Of a stretch of 64,000 nucleotides of DNA, positions 34,937-43,953 are shown piece after piece. The first letter of the stretch is position 1; each line of letters begins with the position of its first letter. Origin of the DNA: Lachnospiraceae bacterium (GTDB lineage Bacteria > Bacillota > Clostridia > Lachnospirales > Lachnospiraceae). The translations under genes and the position numbers were made by a program. Location: positions 1-64,000 of the forward strand of contig JAUNCZ010000014.1 in assembly GCA_030526405.1 (NCBI GenBank), read 5' to 3'. The notes under the pieces are model-generated. The model had not been told where the DNA came from. It did not search any database and saw only the letters and a list, made by a program, of their open reading frames with translations.

Positions 34937-36151
34937 ATGAAGAAGAGAATACTTTGCTACGGAGATTCCAATACCTACGGATATGATCCCCGAACGGGAT
35001 ATCGGTACGATTCCGAAACACGATGGACCGGAGTTCTTGCCCGGGTTCTGGGGGAGGATTTTCAGGTAATCGAGGAGGGCTGCAACGGAAGAACCACCGT
35101 TTTTACAGACCCGAGAGAACCCTGGAAAACCGGTAGCTACGGCATTCAGATGGTGCTGAATACCCACAAACCGGTGGATCTGGTGATCCTGATGCTGGGA
35201 AGCAACGATCTGAAAAACAGATTTCAGGCATCTGCAGCAGAGATTGCACAGGGAGCAGGGACACTGGTGCAGGAGATCCAGGAATTTTCGGCACTGAAAC
35301 AGGGCTATGTGCCCAGGCTCCTTCTTGTTTCTCCTCCGGAGATTGGCAACGGGATCATGAAGGGATCACCCTTTGGAGGAAAGGGAAAAGACTTCTTTGA
35401 TGAATCCTCCGTTGCAAGATCACAGCAGTTCAAGGAGGAGTACAGAAAAGTGGCAGAAGAATACGGCTGTCTTTTTGTGGCTGCTTCTGACCATATCCTT
35501 TCATCCCCGGCGGATTCTCTCCATCTGGATCCGGAGGCACACGATACTCTGGGTCATGTGCTGGCAGAGGTAATTCTTCAGGAATATGAAAAAAAAACTG
35601 TGACAAAGTCTCAAAAAACCTGCGAGACCGGAGAGGCGGCAGATAAGCTTCGTCGGATCATTGCCCGGCTCAGGGATCCGGAAACGGGATGCAGATGGGA
35701 CAAGGCTCAGACCCTGGATTCCCTGAAGCCCTGCTGTGTGGAGGAGGCGGTGGAGGTGCTGGCTGCCATTGACTGCTATCTGGACACCGGCAGTGGGGAG
35801 AACCTGAAGGAGGAGCTGGGAGATCTTCTGATGCAGGTGGTGCTGCAGTCCCAGCTGGCAGAGGAAGCGGGCTTATTCACCCTGACAGATGTGATTCAGG
35901 GCATCAGTGAAAAGATGATCCGCCGCCATCCCCATGTATTCCATCTGGATGATCCGGCTAATGGAGATCTGGAGGAACTGATCCGTCAGCATCAGGCCAG
36001 AGATGAGGAGGGAAACCTTATTATCGGCTGGGATAACATAAAAGAGTATGAAAAACGGGGAAAAACAGATGCCAGTGCCTATCTGCCGGCTGCCTTCCGC
36101 CAGGCTTTGGTGCATCTGGAAGATGCGAAAAAAGAAAAAGAGATCGAATAA
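34937..36151 (+). CDS. SGNH hydrolase fused to MazG pyrophosphohydrolase
   Basis: The 404-residue protein joins two enzymes. Residues 1-212 form an SGNH/GDSL esterase with block I CYGDSNTYG, block III LGSNDL and block V SLHLDPEAH. Residues about 228-390 form a MazG domain with RLRDPETGCRWDKAQTLDSL, the metal-binding EEAVEVLAAID and EELGDLLMQ, and RHPHVF. MazG hydrolyses nucleoside triphosphates to monophosphates, often non-canonical ones or (p)ppGpp precursors. SGNH domains cleave esters. A fusion of the two is not one I recognise; MazG in Firmicutes is more often fused to a tetrapyrrole-methylase domain. ATG 34937 follows AAAGGAG; the upstream frame from 34880 has no site. Confidence 0.85.
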   Translation: MKKRILCYGDSNTYGYDPRTGYRYDSETRWTGVLARVLGEDFQVIEEGCNGRTTVFTDPREPWKTGSYGIQMVLNTHKPVDLVILMLGSNDLKNRFQASAAEIAQGAGTLVQEIQEFSALKQGYVPRLLLVSPPEIGNGIMKGSPFGGKGKDFFDESSVARSQQFKEEYRKVAEEYGCLFVAASDHILSSPADSLHLDPEAHDTLGHVLAEVILQEYEKKTVTKSQKTCETGEAADKLRRIIARLRDPETGCRWDKAQTLDSLKPCCVEEAVEVLAAIDCYLDTGSGENLKEELGDLLMQVVLQSQLAEEAGLFTLTDVIQGISEKMIRRHPHVFHLDDPANGDLEELIRQHQARDEEGNLIIGWDNIKEYEKRGKTDASAYLPAAFRQALVHLEDAKKEKEIE

Positions 36152-36231
36152 TACCTGAAGGAAGAATGAACAGATGGGATAATGTCTGACTGAAAGCAGG
36201 ATATTTCTCAGAATACGGAACAGAACAATAT

Positions 36232-36264
36232 GGGGTGACCAGGAAAGAATGTCCTGATCACCCC
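36232..36264. terminator. Hairpin between SGNH-MazG and YdcF-type genes
   Basis: GGGGTGACCAGGA pairs imperfectly with TCCTGATCACCCC. It lies between convergent genes and lacks a clear T-run. Confidence 0.5.
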
Positions 36265-36292
36265 ACCCTGTTATTGAGATGCATGAATATAA

Positions 36293-37756
36293 TCAAAAAA
36301 TAAACTGAATGGAGATCACAAACACCACCATTACCAGCAGCATCACCGCCAGAAGCCTTTTGGTGTACGCCGCCATGCCCACCATTTCCCGGACAAAGGC
36401 ATTGGGCCAGAAATACCATTTGGTGGGGCTTCCCACTCCCTCGGGATAAAACTCCTGCTGACGGGAGATGATACCGCTTCGGAACACATGGTAGTTGGTG
36501 GTAGAAAAAGCGATGCGGGGATTGGTGATGTGATGCTCCGCTGCATGAGTCTGGATCAGAGCTTTGGAGAATCTCATGTTTTCCGCTGTATTTCCTGACT
36601 GATCCTCCAGAAGAATCTGCTCTTTTGGGATACCCTGGGACAGGAGATACCGTCTCATACCCTCTGCCTCGGAAATCATCTCGTCACTGCCCTGACCGCC
36701 GGAGGGCACAAAATACAGTTTTTTTCCACTGTGTGCCAGCTGATTCCGATACTGAGTCAGGACCTGGTCCACTCTGCCACGGATCAGAGGAAACAGAGTT
36801 CCGTCCTTTTTGATTTTGCAGCCCAGAATGATCATATAATCCAGATCCTGTTTTGGTTTGTGACAGGCAGAAAGGGCACCATTTACAATGGCTCCCAGCA
36901 GAAAACACTCGGCGAAGGAATAGACGGTGCAGAGAGTTTCATAGAGTGCCGATTGCACTTCCACGAAAAACTCACTTCCTTTGAAACCGTGCATTCCAAT
37001 CATCTGGATCACCAGAATTCCAGCAGCCATCAGAACAGACAGCAGGATGCCAAGGATATTCGGAAAGGAACAGCCCTCATGCCGTAGCAGAGTCAGATTG
37101 CTGATGCACAGCAGCAGAGAAAACAGCAGCACCAGGGGGCAGGTGAGTATGGCAAAGTTCCGGCCGATGGCCTGGACAGAGGAATACATGGTCTGCATGT
37201 TGGCATGACCGAAATACAAAATCCAGAGCAGAACAGTGGTGAGGCTCAGCCAGCAGGCGGCTCCGATGAAAAAGATAGAATAGTAGGAGTAGCCCAGCAG
37301 GCGCCTGCTGCTGAAGAAGCCCATCCAGAGCAGCAGGTTAAAAGCTGTCAGTGCCAGAATCAGCAACAGAGCCAATACTCTGCAGCTCGAGAAATCACCG
37401 CTGGCCTGGTCCACCACCATGCCGGTAAAATACACAGTGTAAAAATCATCGGACAGGACTTCGCCGGAGGCTTTCACTCTGAGACTGCAGCTGGTTTTGC
37501 CGGCCCGGAGGCCCTTCAGCTGTACTGTAACAGAATCGGGGTTATACTCCAGGATGCGGCAGGAAAGAACAGCCGGATCCCAGGAGACGTATTCCAGATC
37601 CTCCATGGTGAAAACTGTTTCATTGGGCGGAGGGACCAGGGTAACGGTAAACTCCTTTCTTACGATGCTTCCAGTGATAATGGACAGAAGGAGATAGACC
37701 AGCAGCAGAATGGCGGCGGTATTTCTCATCTGTCGGATGAACATATTTTCTTTCAT
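36293..37756 (-). CDS. Membrane YdcF/SanA-type (DUF218) protein
   Basis: The 487-residue protein has an N-terminal helix, an extracytoplasmic beta-rich region (about 35-130), then about six membrane helices. A DUF218/YdcF domain follows, with DYMIILGCKIKKDGTLF, VPSGGQGSDE, LEDQSGNTAENMRFSK and FSTTNYHVFRSG. A final helix lies at the C-terminus. The YdcF/ElyC/SanA family acts in envelope metabolism in Gram-negatives, but the reaction is unsettled. The N-terminal extracellular domain is larger than in most YdcF proteins. The start at 37756 has GAGG about eight bases upstream; a frame opening at 37825 is less likely. Confidence 0.8.
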   Translation of the reverse strand: MKENMFIRQMRNTAAILLLVYLLLSIITGSIVRKEFTVTLVPPPNETVFTMEDLEYVSWDPAVLSCRILEYNPDSVTVQLKGLRAGKTSCSLRVKASGEVLSDDFYTVYFTGMVVDQASGDFSSCRVLALLLILALTAFNLLLWMGFFSSRRLLGYSYYSIFFIGAACWLSLTTVLLWILYFGHANMQTMYSSVQAIGRNFAILTCPLVLLFSLLLCISNLTLLRHEGCSFPNILGILLSVLMAAGILVIQMIGMHGFKGSEFFVEVQSALYETLCTVYSFAECFLLGAIVNGALSACHKPKQDLDYMIILGCKIKKDGTLFPLIRGRVDQVLTQYRNQLAHSGKKLYFVPSGGQGSDEMISEAEGMRRYLLSQGIPKEQILLEDQSGNTAENMRFSKALIQTHAAEHHITNPRIAFSTTNYHVFRSGIISRQQEFYPEGVGSPTKWYFWPNAFVREMVGMAAYTKRLLAVMLLVMVVFVISIQFIF

Positions 37757-37840
37757 AGTATATACCTCGTTTCTTCCTATACTTATAATAAAGGATTTTC
37801 CAGTGCTTCGCCAGAGGCTTTTCACATCCCCCTTCCCGAC

Positions 37841-37903
37841 AGAAAGATGTCAGCCAAAGGGCACCGGAATCCCGGGCCAGATCTCCTGGAGCGCAGACTT
37901 GAT
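37841..37903 (-). repeat. Strongly diverged repeat module A
   Basis: The inverse segment from GAAAGATGTCAGCC to GCAGACTTGA keeps the module's order and length, but about one base in four differs. It lies in the 330-base gap between the YdcF-type and NSS genes. Confidence 0.5.
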
Positions 37904-37923
37904 TGTTTTCATGAAAGCTTTTG

Positions 37924-37952
37924 TTGACAGCCCTCCACTTATCTTTTATACT
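37924..37952 (+). promoter_or_regulatory. Predicted promoter of the NSS transporter gene
   Basis: A perfect TTGACA (37924-37929) and TATACT (37947-37952) are 17 bases apart. The leader of about 130 bases has no structure I recognise. Confidence 0.65.
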
Positions 37953-38086
37953 GGTAAAAGTGTTATGGTATTACAGGCACTCTGACGGAATCTGCAATGA
38001 GCAGGTTCCGTTGTTTTGTTTAAGGATAACTTTATCAAAGTAATACGATGTAGCATGAAAATAAAACTATCGAGAGGGGAACAGAA

Positions 38087-39487
38087 ATGGACAAAAAACG
38101 TAATTCCTTTTCCGGTTCCATCGGCTTCGTTCTTGCTGCTGCAGGAAGTGCTGTTGGACTTGGAAACATCTGGCGCTTTCCATACCTTGCTGCCAAGGGC
38201 GGCGGTGGATTATTTCTTGTAATCTATCTGGTACTGGCGCTGACCTTTGGATATACTCTTCTGACTACAGAGATCTCCATTGGAAGAAAAATCAAAAAAG
38301 GTCCGCTGTCCGCATACGGCGAACTGAACAAAAAAAGCTACTGGATCGGTATCTTTGCATGCCTGATCCCAATCATGATCATGCCTTATTACTGTGCCAT
38401 CGGTGGCTGGGTAATCAAATACTTTGTTGGTTTCCTCACCGGAGATGGTCTGAATATGGCTCAGGATGGTTACTTTACAGGCTTTATTACCAGCACCGGA
38501 GAGCCTATCATCTACACAGTGATCTTCCTGCTGATCTGTACCTTCATCATTCTTCGTGGTGTAAACAATGGTATCGAGGCTATGTCCCGTATTATGATGC
38601 CAATCCTTCTGCTGCTGGTTATCATCATTGCATTTTTCTCTCTGACCATCTCCTATACAGATGCAGAGGGTGTTACAAGAACCGGTATGGAGGGTCTGAA
38701 GATCTTTATCGTGCCTGATTTCACAGGTATGACTGTACAGAAATTCTTCTCCGTTCTGATGGATGCCATGGGACAGCTGTTCTACAGCCTTTCCGTTGCC
38801 ATGGGTATCATGGTTGCCTACGGCTCCTATGTAAGAGACGAGGATAACCTGGGAAAATCCATCAACCAGATTGAGATTTTTGATACCGGTATCGCTGTAC
38901 TGGCTGGTATCATGATCATCCCTGCAGTATTTGCCTTCCAGGGTCGCGAGGGTATGTCTGCATCCGGTCCTGGTCTGATGTTCGTATCTCTTCCAAAGGT
39001 ATTTGCTGAGATGGGTGCCATCGGACGTTTCGTCGGAATCCTGTTCTTTGCCATGGTACTGTTTGCAGCATTTACCTCTGCTGTATCCATCATGGAGGCC
39101 ATCGTAACAAGCTTCATGGATCAGTTCCACATCAAACGTGCTACAGCAACTATCACAGAGCTGGGAATTGCCCTGGTGGTGGGAGTGATCGTATGTCTTG
39201 GATACAACAAGCTGTACTTTGAGCTTCCTCTTCCAAACGGTTCCGTTGCACAGGTGCTGGATGTGCTTGACTACGTGAGCAACAACTGCCTGATGCCGAT
39301 CGTTGCCATCTCTACCTGTATCCTGATCGGATGGATCCTGAAACCACAGACCATCATCGATGAGGTGGAGAAAAACGGTGAGACCATGGGACGTAAGAAG
39401 CTCTATTGTGTAATGATTAAATTCATTGCACCAATTCTGCTTCTGATCCTTCTTCTGAAGGCACTGGGCATTGTTACCTTTATCTGA
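38087..39487 (+). CDS. Sodium-dependent transporter, NSS/SNF family
   Basis: The 466-residue, 11-12 helix protein starts with the neurotransmitter:sodium symporter signature GFVLAAAGSAVGLGNIWRFP followed by AAKGGGGLFLVIY. These residues form the Na+ and substrate sites of LeuT-fold TM1. Unwound TM6 and the sodium-site region near FYSLSVAMGIMVAYGSY are also present. Bacterial members import amino acids such as tryptophan, tyrosine or leucine with Na+. The C-terminus is short, as in 11-helix bacterial forms. It is monocistronic, between a good promoter and a terminator at 39617. Confidence 0.92.
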   Translation: MDKKRNSFSGSIGFVLAAAGSAVGLGNIWRFPYLAAKGGGGLFLVIYLVLALTFGYTLLTTEISIGRKIKKGPLSAYGELNKKSYWIGIFACLIPIMIMPYYCAIGGWVIKYFVGFLTGDGLNMAQDGYFTGFITSTGEPIIYTVIFLLICTFIILRGVNNGIEAMSRIMMPILLLLVIIIAFFSLTISYTDAEGVTRTGMEGLKIFIVPDFTGMTVQKFFSVLMDAMGQLFYSLSVAMGIMVAYGSYVRDEDNLGKSINQIEIFDTGIAVLAGIMIIPAVFAFQGREGMSASGPGLMFVSLPKVFAEMGAIGRFVGILFFAMVLFAAFTSAVSIMEAIVTSFMDQFHIKRATATITELGIALVVGVIVCLGYNKLYFELPLPNGSVAQVLDVLDYVSNNCLMPIVAISTCILIGWILKPQTIIDEVEKNGETMGRKKLYCVMIKFIAPILLLILLLKALGIVTFI

Positions 39488-39520
39488 TTCGGAAAAAATG
39501 CTGCCCGACAGGTACAATTG

Positions 39521-39562
39521 AACCACTGCAGGCAACGAAGTGGATTGCGAATCTCCACTTTG
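39521..39562 (+). repeat. Diverged module B after the NSS gene
   Basis: The core GGCAACGAAGTGGATTGCGA and CTCCACTTTG keep the paired-arm layout, and the arm change (CGGA to TGGA, TCCGC to TCCAC) is compensatory. Confidence 0.5.
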
Positions 39563-39616
39563 TTCTCTTAGGACAGCAATAAAAAAGCATAATAAATACA
39601 GATATGTAAAAGCATG

Positions 39617-39645
39617 GCACCGGAGTCAGTTGGCTTCGGTGCTTT
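39617..39645 (+). terminator. Terminator after the NSS gene
   Basis: GCACCGGAG pairs with CTTCGGTGC and is followed by TTT. Confidence 0.55.
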
Positions 39646-39687
39646 GTATATTTTCTGTATAAATCTGTATATTTTCCTGCGGCTTTA

Positions 39688-39716
39688 TTGACAGCAGAAA
39701 GAGATGATACTAAAAT
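39688..39716 (+). promoter_or_regulatory. Predicted promoter of the amino-acid ABC operon
   Basis: TTGACA (39688-39693) and TAAAAT (39711-39716) are separated by 17 bases. The ABC permease starts 57 bases later. Confidence 0.65.
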
Positions 39717-39773
39717 AGAGCCATTAATGGTCAAATTTTGTACTGTAAAAATACTTATGTGAAAGGGGACAAT

Positions 39774-40463
39774 ATGGAAACTTGGTTTGCAAAGGTGGCT
39801 GAACAGTTCACCCGAAGTTTCATTGAGGAAGATCGCTACATGCTTCTGCTCCGTGGTATCGGAGTTACCATTAAAGTAGCTCTTCTGGCAGTGCTCATCG
39901 GTCTCGTGATCGGTTTTCTGATTGCACTGTGCAACATGTCAAAGAAAAAACCGCTGCGTTTTATCGGCGGGCTTTATACAGATGTTATTCGAGGAACACC
40001 ATCTGTAACACAGCTGATGATCATCTATTTCGTAATCTTCGCTTCAGTAAGATGGCCAAAATGGATCATCGCAGCCATTGCATTCGGTGTAAACTCCGGT
40101 GCCTATGTATCTGAGATCATCCGTGCGGGAATCATGTCCATTGACAAGGGACAGACAGAGGCAGGACGTTCTCTTGGACTTACCGCTTCTCAGACAATGA
40201 TCAGCATTGTTCTGCCACAGGCCATCAAAAACATTTTCCCGACTCTCTGTAACGAGTTCATCGTGCTGATCAAGGAGACTGCTATTGTTGGTTACGTTGG
40301 TCTGATGGATATCCAGAAAGCCGGAGACTTCATCAAGAGTGCCACCTTCCTGGCATTTATGCCTCTGTTCGGAACAGCCATCATTTACTATGTTCTGATC
40401 AAGCTTCTGACTCTTGCTCTGAAGAAGGTAGAGGATGCTCTGCGTAAATCTGACATTCGCTAA
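39774..40463 (+). CDS. Polar amino-acid ABC transporter permease
   Basis: The 229-residue HisM/GlnP-type permease has about five helices with LLLRGIGVTIKVALLAVLIG near the N-terminus. The family's cytoplasmic EAA loop is GQTEAGRSLGLTASQTM through LPQAIKNIFP. It forms the channel that imports a polar amino acid from the binding protein encoded at 41311. ATG 39774 follows AAAGGGG; the frame opens at 39738 with no ribosome site. The order permease-ATPase-binding protein is standard, and only one permease is encoded, so a homodimer is likely. Confidence 0.9.
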   Translation: METWFAKVAEQFTRSFIEEDRYMLLLRGIGVTIKVALLAVLIGLVIGFLIALCNMSKKKPLRFIGGLYTDVIRGTPSVTQLMIIYFVIFASVRWPKWIIAAIAFGVNSGAYVSEIIRAGIMSIDKGQTEAGRSLGLTASQTMISIVLPQAIKNIFPTLCNEFIVLIKETAIVGYVGLMDIQKAGDFIKSATFLAFMPLFGTAIIYYVLIKLLTLALKKVEDALRKSDIR

Positions 40464-40478
40464 GACAGGGGGTAGAGT

Positions 40479-41216
40479 ATGGACAACAATATGATGATTG
40501 AAGTAAAAGACTTAAAGAAAAGCTTTGGTGATCTTCATGTATTAAGAGGAATCACAAAGAATATTGAGAAGGGCGAGGTTGTGGTTGTGATCGGTCCTTC
40601 CGGATCGGGAAAAAGTACCTTCCTTCGCTGCCTGAACATGCTGGAGGAGATCACCTCCGGTGAGGTGTTCCTGGAGGGCCAGAAGGTAAATGATCCGGCC
40701 ACCGACATCAACCAGATCAGACAGAAGATGGGAATGGTGTTCCAGCATTTCAATCTGTTCCCTCATCTCACCATTCTGGAGAACATTACACTGGCTCCTG
40801 TGAAGCTGAAAAAGATGACAAAGGAAGAGGCTGAGAAGAAAGCCATGGAGCTGCTCACAAGAGTAGGTCTTGCTGACAAGGCTGCCAACTATCCTGTACA
40901 GCTTTCCGGTGGACAGAAACAGCGAGTTGCCATTGCAAGGGCTCTGGCTATGAATCCTGATGTAATGCTCTTTGATGAGCCTACCTCTGCTCTTGACCCT
41001 GAGATGGTAGGAGAGGTACTGGATGTAATGAAGGATCTGGCTAAATCCGGCATGACCATGGTGATCGTTACCCACGAGATGGGCTTTGCCCGTGAGGTTG
41101 CCACCCGTGTTCTGTTTATGGACGGCGGCTATGTGATGGAGGACAGCACTCCGGATCAGATCTTCGATAATCCACAGTGCGACAGAACCAGAGAGTTCCT
41201 TGGTAAGATTCTGTAA
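40479..41216 (+). CDS. glnQ: Polar amino-acid ABC transporter ATP-binding protein
   Basis: The 245-residue ATPase is of the GlnQ/HisP type: Walker [17 protein letters not shown]-loop [13 protein letters not shown], signature [15 protein letters not shown], Walker [15 protein letters not shown] and switch [11 protein letters not shown]. These strings are close to the family consensus. It begins 15 bases after the permease and drives amino-acid uptake. A 94-base gap with a GGGGATGATCATCCCC palindrome separates it from the binding-protein gene. Confidence 0.93.
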   Translation: MDNNMMIEVKDLKKSFGDLHVLRGITKNIEKGEVVVVIGPSGSGKSTFLRCLNMLEEITSGEVFLEGQKVNDPATDINQIRQKMGMVFQHFNLFPHLTILENITLAPVKLKKMTKEEAEKKAMELLTRVGLADKAANYPVQLSGGQKQRVAIARALAMNPDVMLFDEPTSALDPEMVGEVLDVMKDLAKSGMTMVIVTHEMGFAREVATRVLFMDGGYVMEDSTPDQIFDNPQCDRTREFLGKIL

Positions 41217-41249
41217 CAGAGATACAGGGATTTACTGCAGAACATACAG

Positions 41250-41281
41250 GAATCCTGTATATAGAGGGGATGATCATCCCC
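41250..41281 (+). other. Two palindromes between glnQ and the binding-protein gene
   Basis: ACAGGAATCCTGT (about 41246-41258) and GGGGATGATCATCCCC (41266-41281) are perfect inverted repeats without a T-run. Such hairpins often protect or partly separate the binding-protein mRNA, which is needed in excess. Confidence 0.5.
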
Positions 41282-41310
41282 GAAACAAATATGAAAAGGA
41301 GAAAGAGACA

Positions 41311-42147
41311 ATGAAAAAGAAAGTATTAGCTATGATGCTTACTGCAGCAATGGCAGCAACCATGTTCGTTGGATGTGGTGAGAAAAAAGAGGCAGAGGCT
41401 CCTGCAGCTTCTTCCGCAACTTCTGAGGCAGCTGAGGAGACAGAGGCGACCGCAGAGGAGACAGCTGACGCAGCAATCGAGAAGATCATCTTCGCTACAA
41501 ACCCAGAGTTCCCTCCATTTGAGTTCATCACTCCAGATGGTGTGATCGGAGAGTTCGACGGAATCGATATGGCTATCGCAGCTAAGATCGGTGAGATGGC
41601 TGGTGTTGAGATCGAGATGCAGAGCATGGAGTTCGATTCCCTTCTGGTTGCTCTTCAGAACGGACAGATTGATGCTACAATCGCCGGAATGACTGTAACA
41701 GAGGAGAGAGCTAAATCTGTAGATTTCACAACTCCATACTACACAGCAACACAGGTTATGATCGTAAAAGAGGATTCTGAAATCGCAGCAGCTGCAGATA
41801 TGGATGGAAAAGCAATCTCTGTAGTTCAGGGATACACAGGTGAGACTGTAGTTCAGGAGCTGGGATACGAGTATGAGGCATTCAAAAAAGGAACAGAGTG
41901 CATCATGGAGCTTATGAACGGAAAATGCGACGTTGTAGTAATCGATTCCGCAACAGCTCAGAAATACGTTGCTGACAACGCCGGACTGAAGATCGTAGAG
42001 GACGTTGAGGCATTCGGTGCTGAGGAGTACGCTATGGCAGTTCAGAAAGGAAACACAGCTCTGCTTGATCTTCTGAACACAGCAATTGAGGAGATGCTGG
42101 CAGACGGAACAATCTCTGAGCTTTCTGCACAGTACATCGACGCTTAA
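41311..42147 (+). CDS. Polar amino-acid binding lipoprotein
   Basis: The 278-residue precursor has a lipoprotein signal with MFVGC and lipidated Cys22, then an Ala/Glu/Thr-rich linker. A family-3 solute-binding fold follows, with IIFATNPEFPPFEF, GEFDGIDMAIA, IAGMTVTEERAKSVDFTTPY and VVVIDSATAQKYV. The fold binds polar amino acids, and the exact one cannot be read. Its codons strongly favour a narrow set, as in highly expressed genes. ATG 41311 follows AAAAGGAG. The terminator at 42179 closes the operon. Confidence 0.92.
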   Translation: MKKKVLAMMLTAAMAATMFVGCGEKKEAEAPAASSATSEAAEETEATAEETADAAIEKIIFATNPEFPPFEFITPDGVIGEFDGIDMAIAAKIGEMAGVEIEMQSMEFDSLLVALQNGQIDATIAGMTVTEERAKSVDFTTPYYTATQVMIVKEDSEIAAAADMDGKAISVVQGYTGETVVQELGYEYEAFKKGTECIMELMNGKCDVVVIDSATAQKYVADNAGLKIVEDVEAFGAEEYAMAVQKGNTALLDLLNTAIEEMLADGTISELSAQYIDA

Positions 42148-42178
42148 TTTCCTGTTTGAAATAAGATAACGACTTTGA

Positions 42179-42209
42179 GGGGCTGCCGGATTTTTTCGGC
42201 AGCCCCTTT
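42179..42209 (+). terminator. Terminator of the amino-acid ABC operon
   Basis: GGGGCTGCCG and CGGCAGCCCC form a perfect 10-bp stem, followed by TTT. Confidence 0.85.
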
Positions 42210-42340
42210 CCAGAATCCAGAGGTATCTGTTGCATTTGCGATGGATGCCTTTTTTGTTTGAAAGGACATATTCAGAAAATTGTGCAGAATTCTCTTTGTT
42301 GTCGCAAAAAATGCATAATTCGTGTATAATAATATCCAGA

Positions 42341-42384
42341 AGGATGCGGAGCGCGTAAAGTGGATTGCAAATGCCTGCTTTGTA
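42341..42384 (+). repeat. Diverged module B before the PP2C gene
   Basis: GCGTAAAGTGGATTGCAAAT followed by GCCTGCTTTGT resembles the 39521 and 6108 copies. It ends 27 bases before the start codon. Confidence 0.4.
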
Positions 42385-42410
42385 TCGGGAAAAGAAAAAG
42401 GAGAGGATAC

Positions 42411-43937
42411 ATGTCAGAGAAGGACTATAAGCAGATGTTTGGCGACAGTCGGGAGCATATGATTGCCAGAACTGTTGAGGAATTGAGAAGAGCCATTAAG
42501 GAAAGGGACCGGGACCTGATCCGGGATATAAAGCAGAAACTGAAAAAGGTTTATATTGGGGATGATGTTTTCTGGGCCAATGAGGTGGCATCCAATGGCT
42601 TTGTAATGATCGTGATGCTGTTGATGCTGGCTGTGATGCTGTCCACGATTGTCTTTTCCAGCACAGGAATCTACAGCTTCAAGGGGGGACTCACCGGAAT
42701 CCTGCTTCCTGTATGCTGCGTTCTGTTGCTGATGGGCATTATCCCCTGTTTTATTCTGAAGGGCGAGAGGCACTGGCTGAAGTATCTGATGATGCTGATC
42801 GTGTGCACCGTAACTCTGGTGAATTATTCCCTGCTGGGATACAGGGCCGTGATCGCACTGATGATACCGGTGGTGCTGTCATCCCGCTATTTCTCGTTGC
42901 GTTTTACCAGAGCCACTGCCATTCTCATGGGTGTGTTTCTTTTCCTGGGAACCTTTCTGTATGCCAACATTGGCGTTCATGCGGAGATGACCGTGGAAAT
43001 GCTTCTTCAGAAGGACCATATCCTTGAGCTTGTTGAGCGTACCTTTATGCCGAATCTCCTGCAGTTTCTTCTGATTGTGGTGATCAGTCTCCAGGTGGCA
43101 AGATGGGGAAGAGAGACCATTCTCAGGCAGGCGCAGGTTACAGAAGAGTTTACGCGAATGAATACAGAACTGAATCTGGCCCGTTCCATTCAGGCCGGTA
43201 TGCTGCCAGCTTCCTTTCCTGCCTTTGAGGACAGAAGGGAATTTGAGATCTATGCCACCATGGAGGCAGCCAGAGAGGTGGGAGGAGATTTTTTTGATTT
43301 CTTCCTGATAGATGAGAAGCATCTGGGCATCGTGATTGCTGATGTCTCCGGAAAGGGGGTACCGGCAGCACTGTTTATGATGATCGGCAAGGTGCTGATC
43401 AAGAATCAGGCCATGCAGGGACTGTCCCCGGCAGGAATTCTGGAAACTGTGAACAGGCAGCTGTGTGAGAACAATGATCTGGAAATGTTCATCACCGCCT
43501 GGGTGGGAATCCTGGATCTGGATACGGGAGTGCTCACTGCTGCCAATGCCGGTCACGAATATCCTGCCATCTGCAGAAAAACTGTGTCAGAGGAGGGGGA
43601 TGAGGGATATCACCTCTACAAAGACAGACATGGGTTTGTTCTGGCAGGAATGGAAACCAGCAAGTACCGGGAGTATCAGCTTGTTCTTCAGCCGGGAGAA
43701 TGCCTGTTCCTGTATACCGACGGTGTAACCGAGGCCAACAACAGCAAAAAGGAATTCTACGGAGAAGAAAGAATGCTGGCAGCCCTGAACCAGGTGGTGG
43801 AGGAAACCCAGGATAAGGTGCTTGCCTGGGAGAGAGAGGCTCTGTATCGATTCATTGGAGAGGCAGAGCAGTTTGATGATATCACTATGCTGGGACTGCG
43901 ATATCTGGGGCCTGACAGGGGAAAAACAAAGGAATAA
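42411..43937 (+). CDS. Membrane PP2C-type (SpoIIE/RsbU-like) serine phosphatase
   Basis: The 508-residue protein has a cytoplasmic N-terminus, about six or seven membrane helices (residues 55-235), and a short coiled linker with LNLARSIQAGMLPASFP. That linker is the typical entry to SpoIIE/RsbU PP2C domains. The phosphatase domain shows AAREVGGDFFDFF, VIADVSGKGVPAALFM, AANAGHEYPA, LFLYTDGVTEANN and FDDITMLGLRY, with the metal-binding aspartates in place. It should dephosphorylate Ser/Thr, classically on anti-sigma antagonists. No partner STAS or anti-sigma gene is adjacent. Instead a CARF-HEPN gene follows 16 bases later. ATG 42411 follows AAAAGGAG. Confidence 0.88.
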   Translation: MSEKDYKQMFGDSREHMIARTVEELRRAIKERDRDLIRDIKQKLKKVYIGDDVFWANEVASNGFVMIVMLLMLAVMLSTIVFSSTGIYSFKGGLTGILLPVCCVLLLMGIIPCFILKGERHWLKYLMMLIVCTVTLVNYSLLGYRAVIALMIPVVLSSRYFSLRFTRATAILMGVFLFLGTFLYANIGVHAEMTVEMLLQKDHILELVERTFMPNLLQFLLIVVISLQVARWGRETILRQAQVTEEFTRMNTELNLARSIQAGMLPASFPAFEDRREFEIYATMEAAREVGGDFFDFFLIDEKHLGIVIADVSGKGVPAALFMMIGKVLIKNQAMQGLSPAGILETVNRQLCENNDLEMFITAWVGILDLDTGVLTAANAGHEYPAICRKTVSEEGDEGYHLYKDRHGFVLAGMETSKYREYQLVLQPGECLFLYTDGVTEANNSKKEFYGEERMLAALNQVVEETQDKVLAWEREALYRFIGEAEQFDDITMLGLRYLGPDRGKTKE

Positions 43938-43953
43938 AAAAGAGAGGGAAAAC

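Noticed and set aside
38210-39535. Minus-strand 441-codon frame opposite the NSS gene
   Set aside because: His/Cys-rich antisense of membrane-protein codons, without a start signal.
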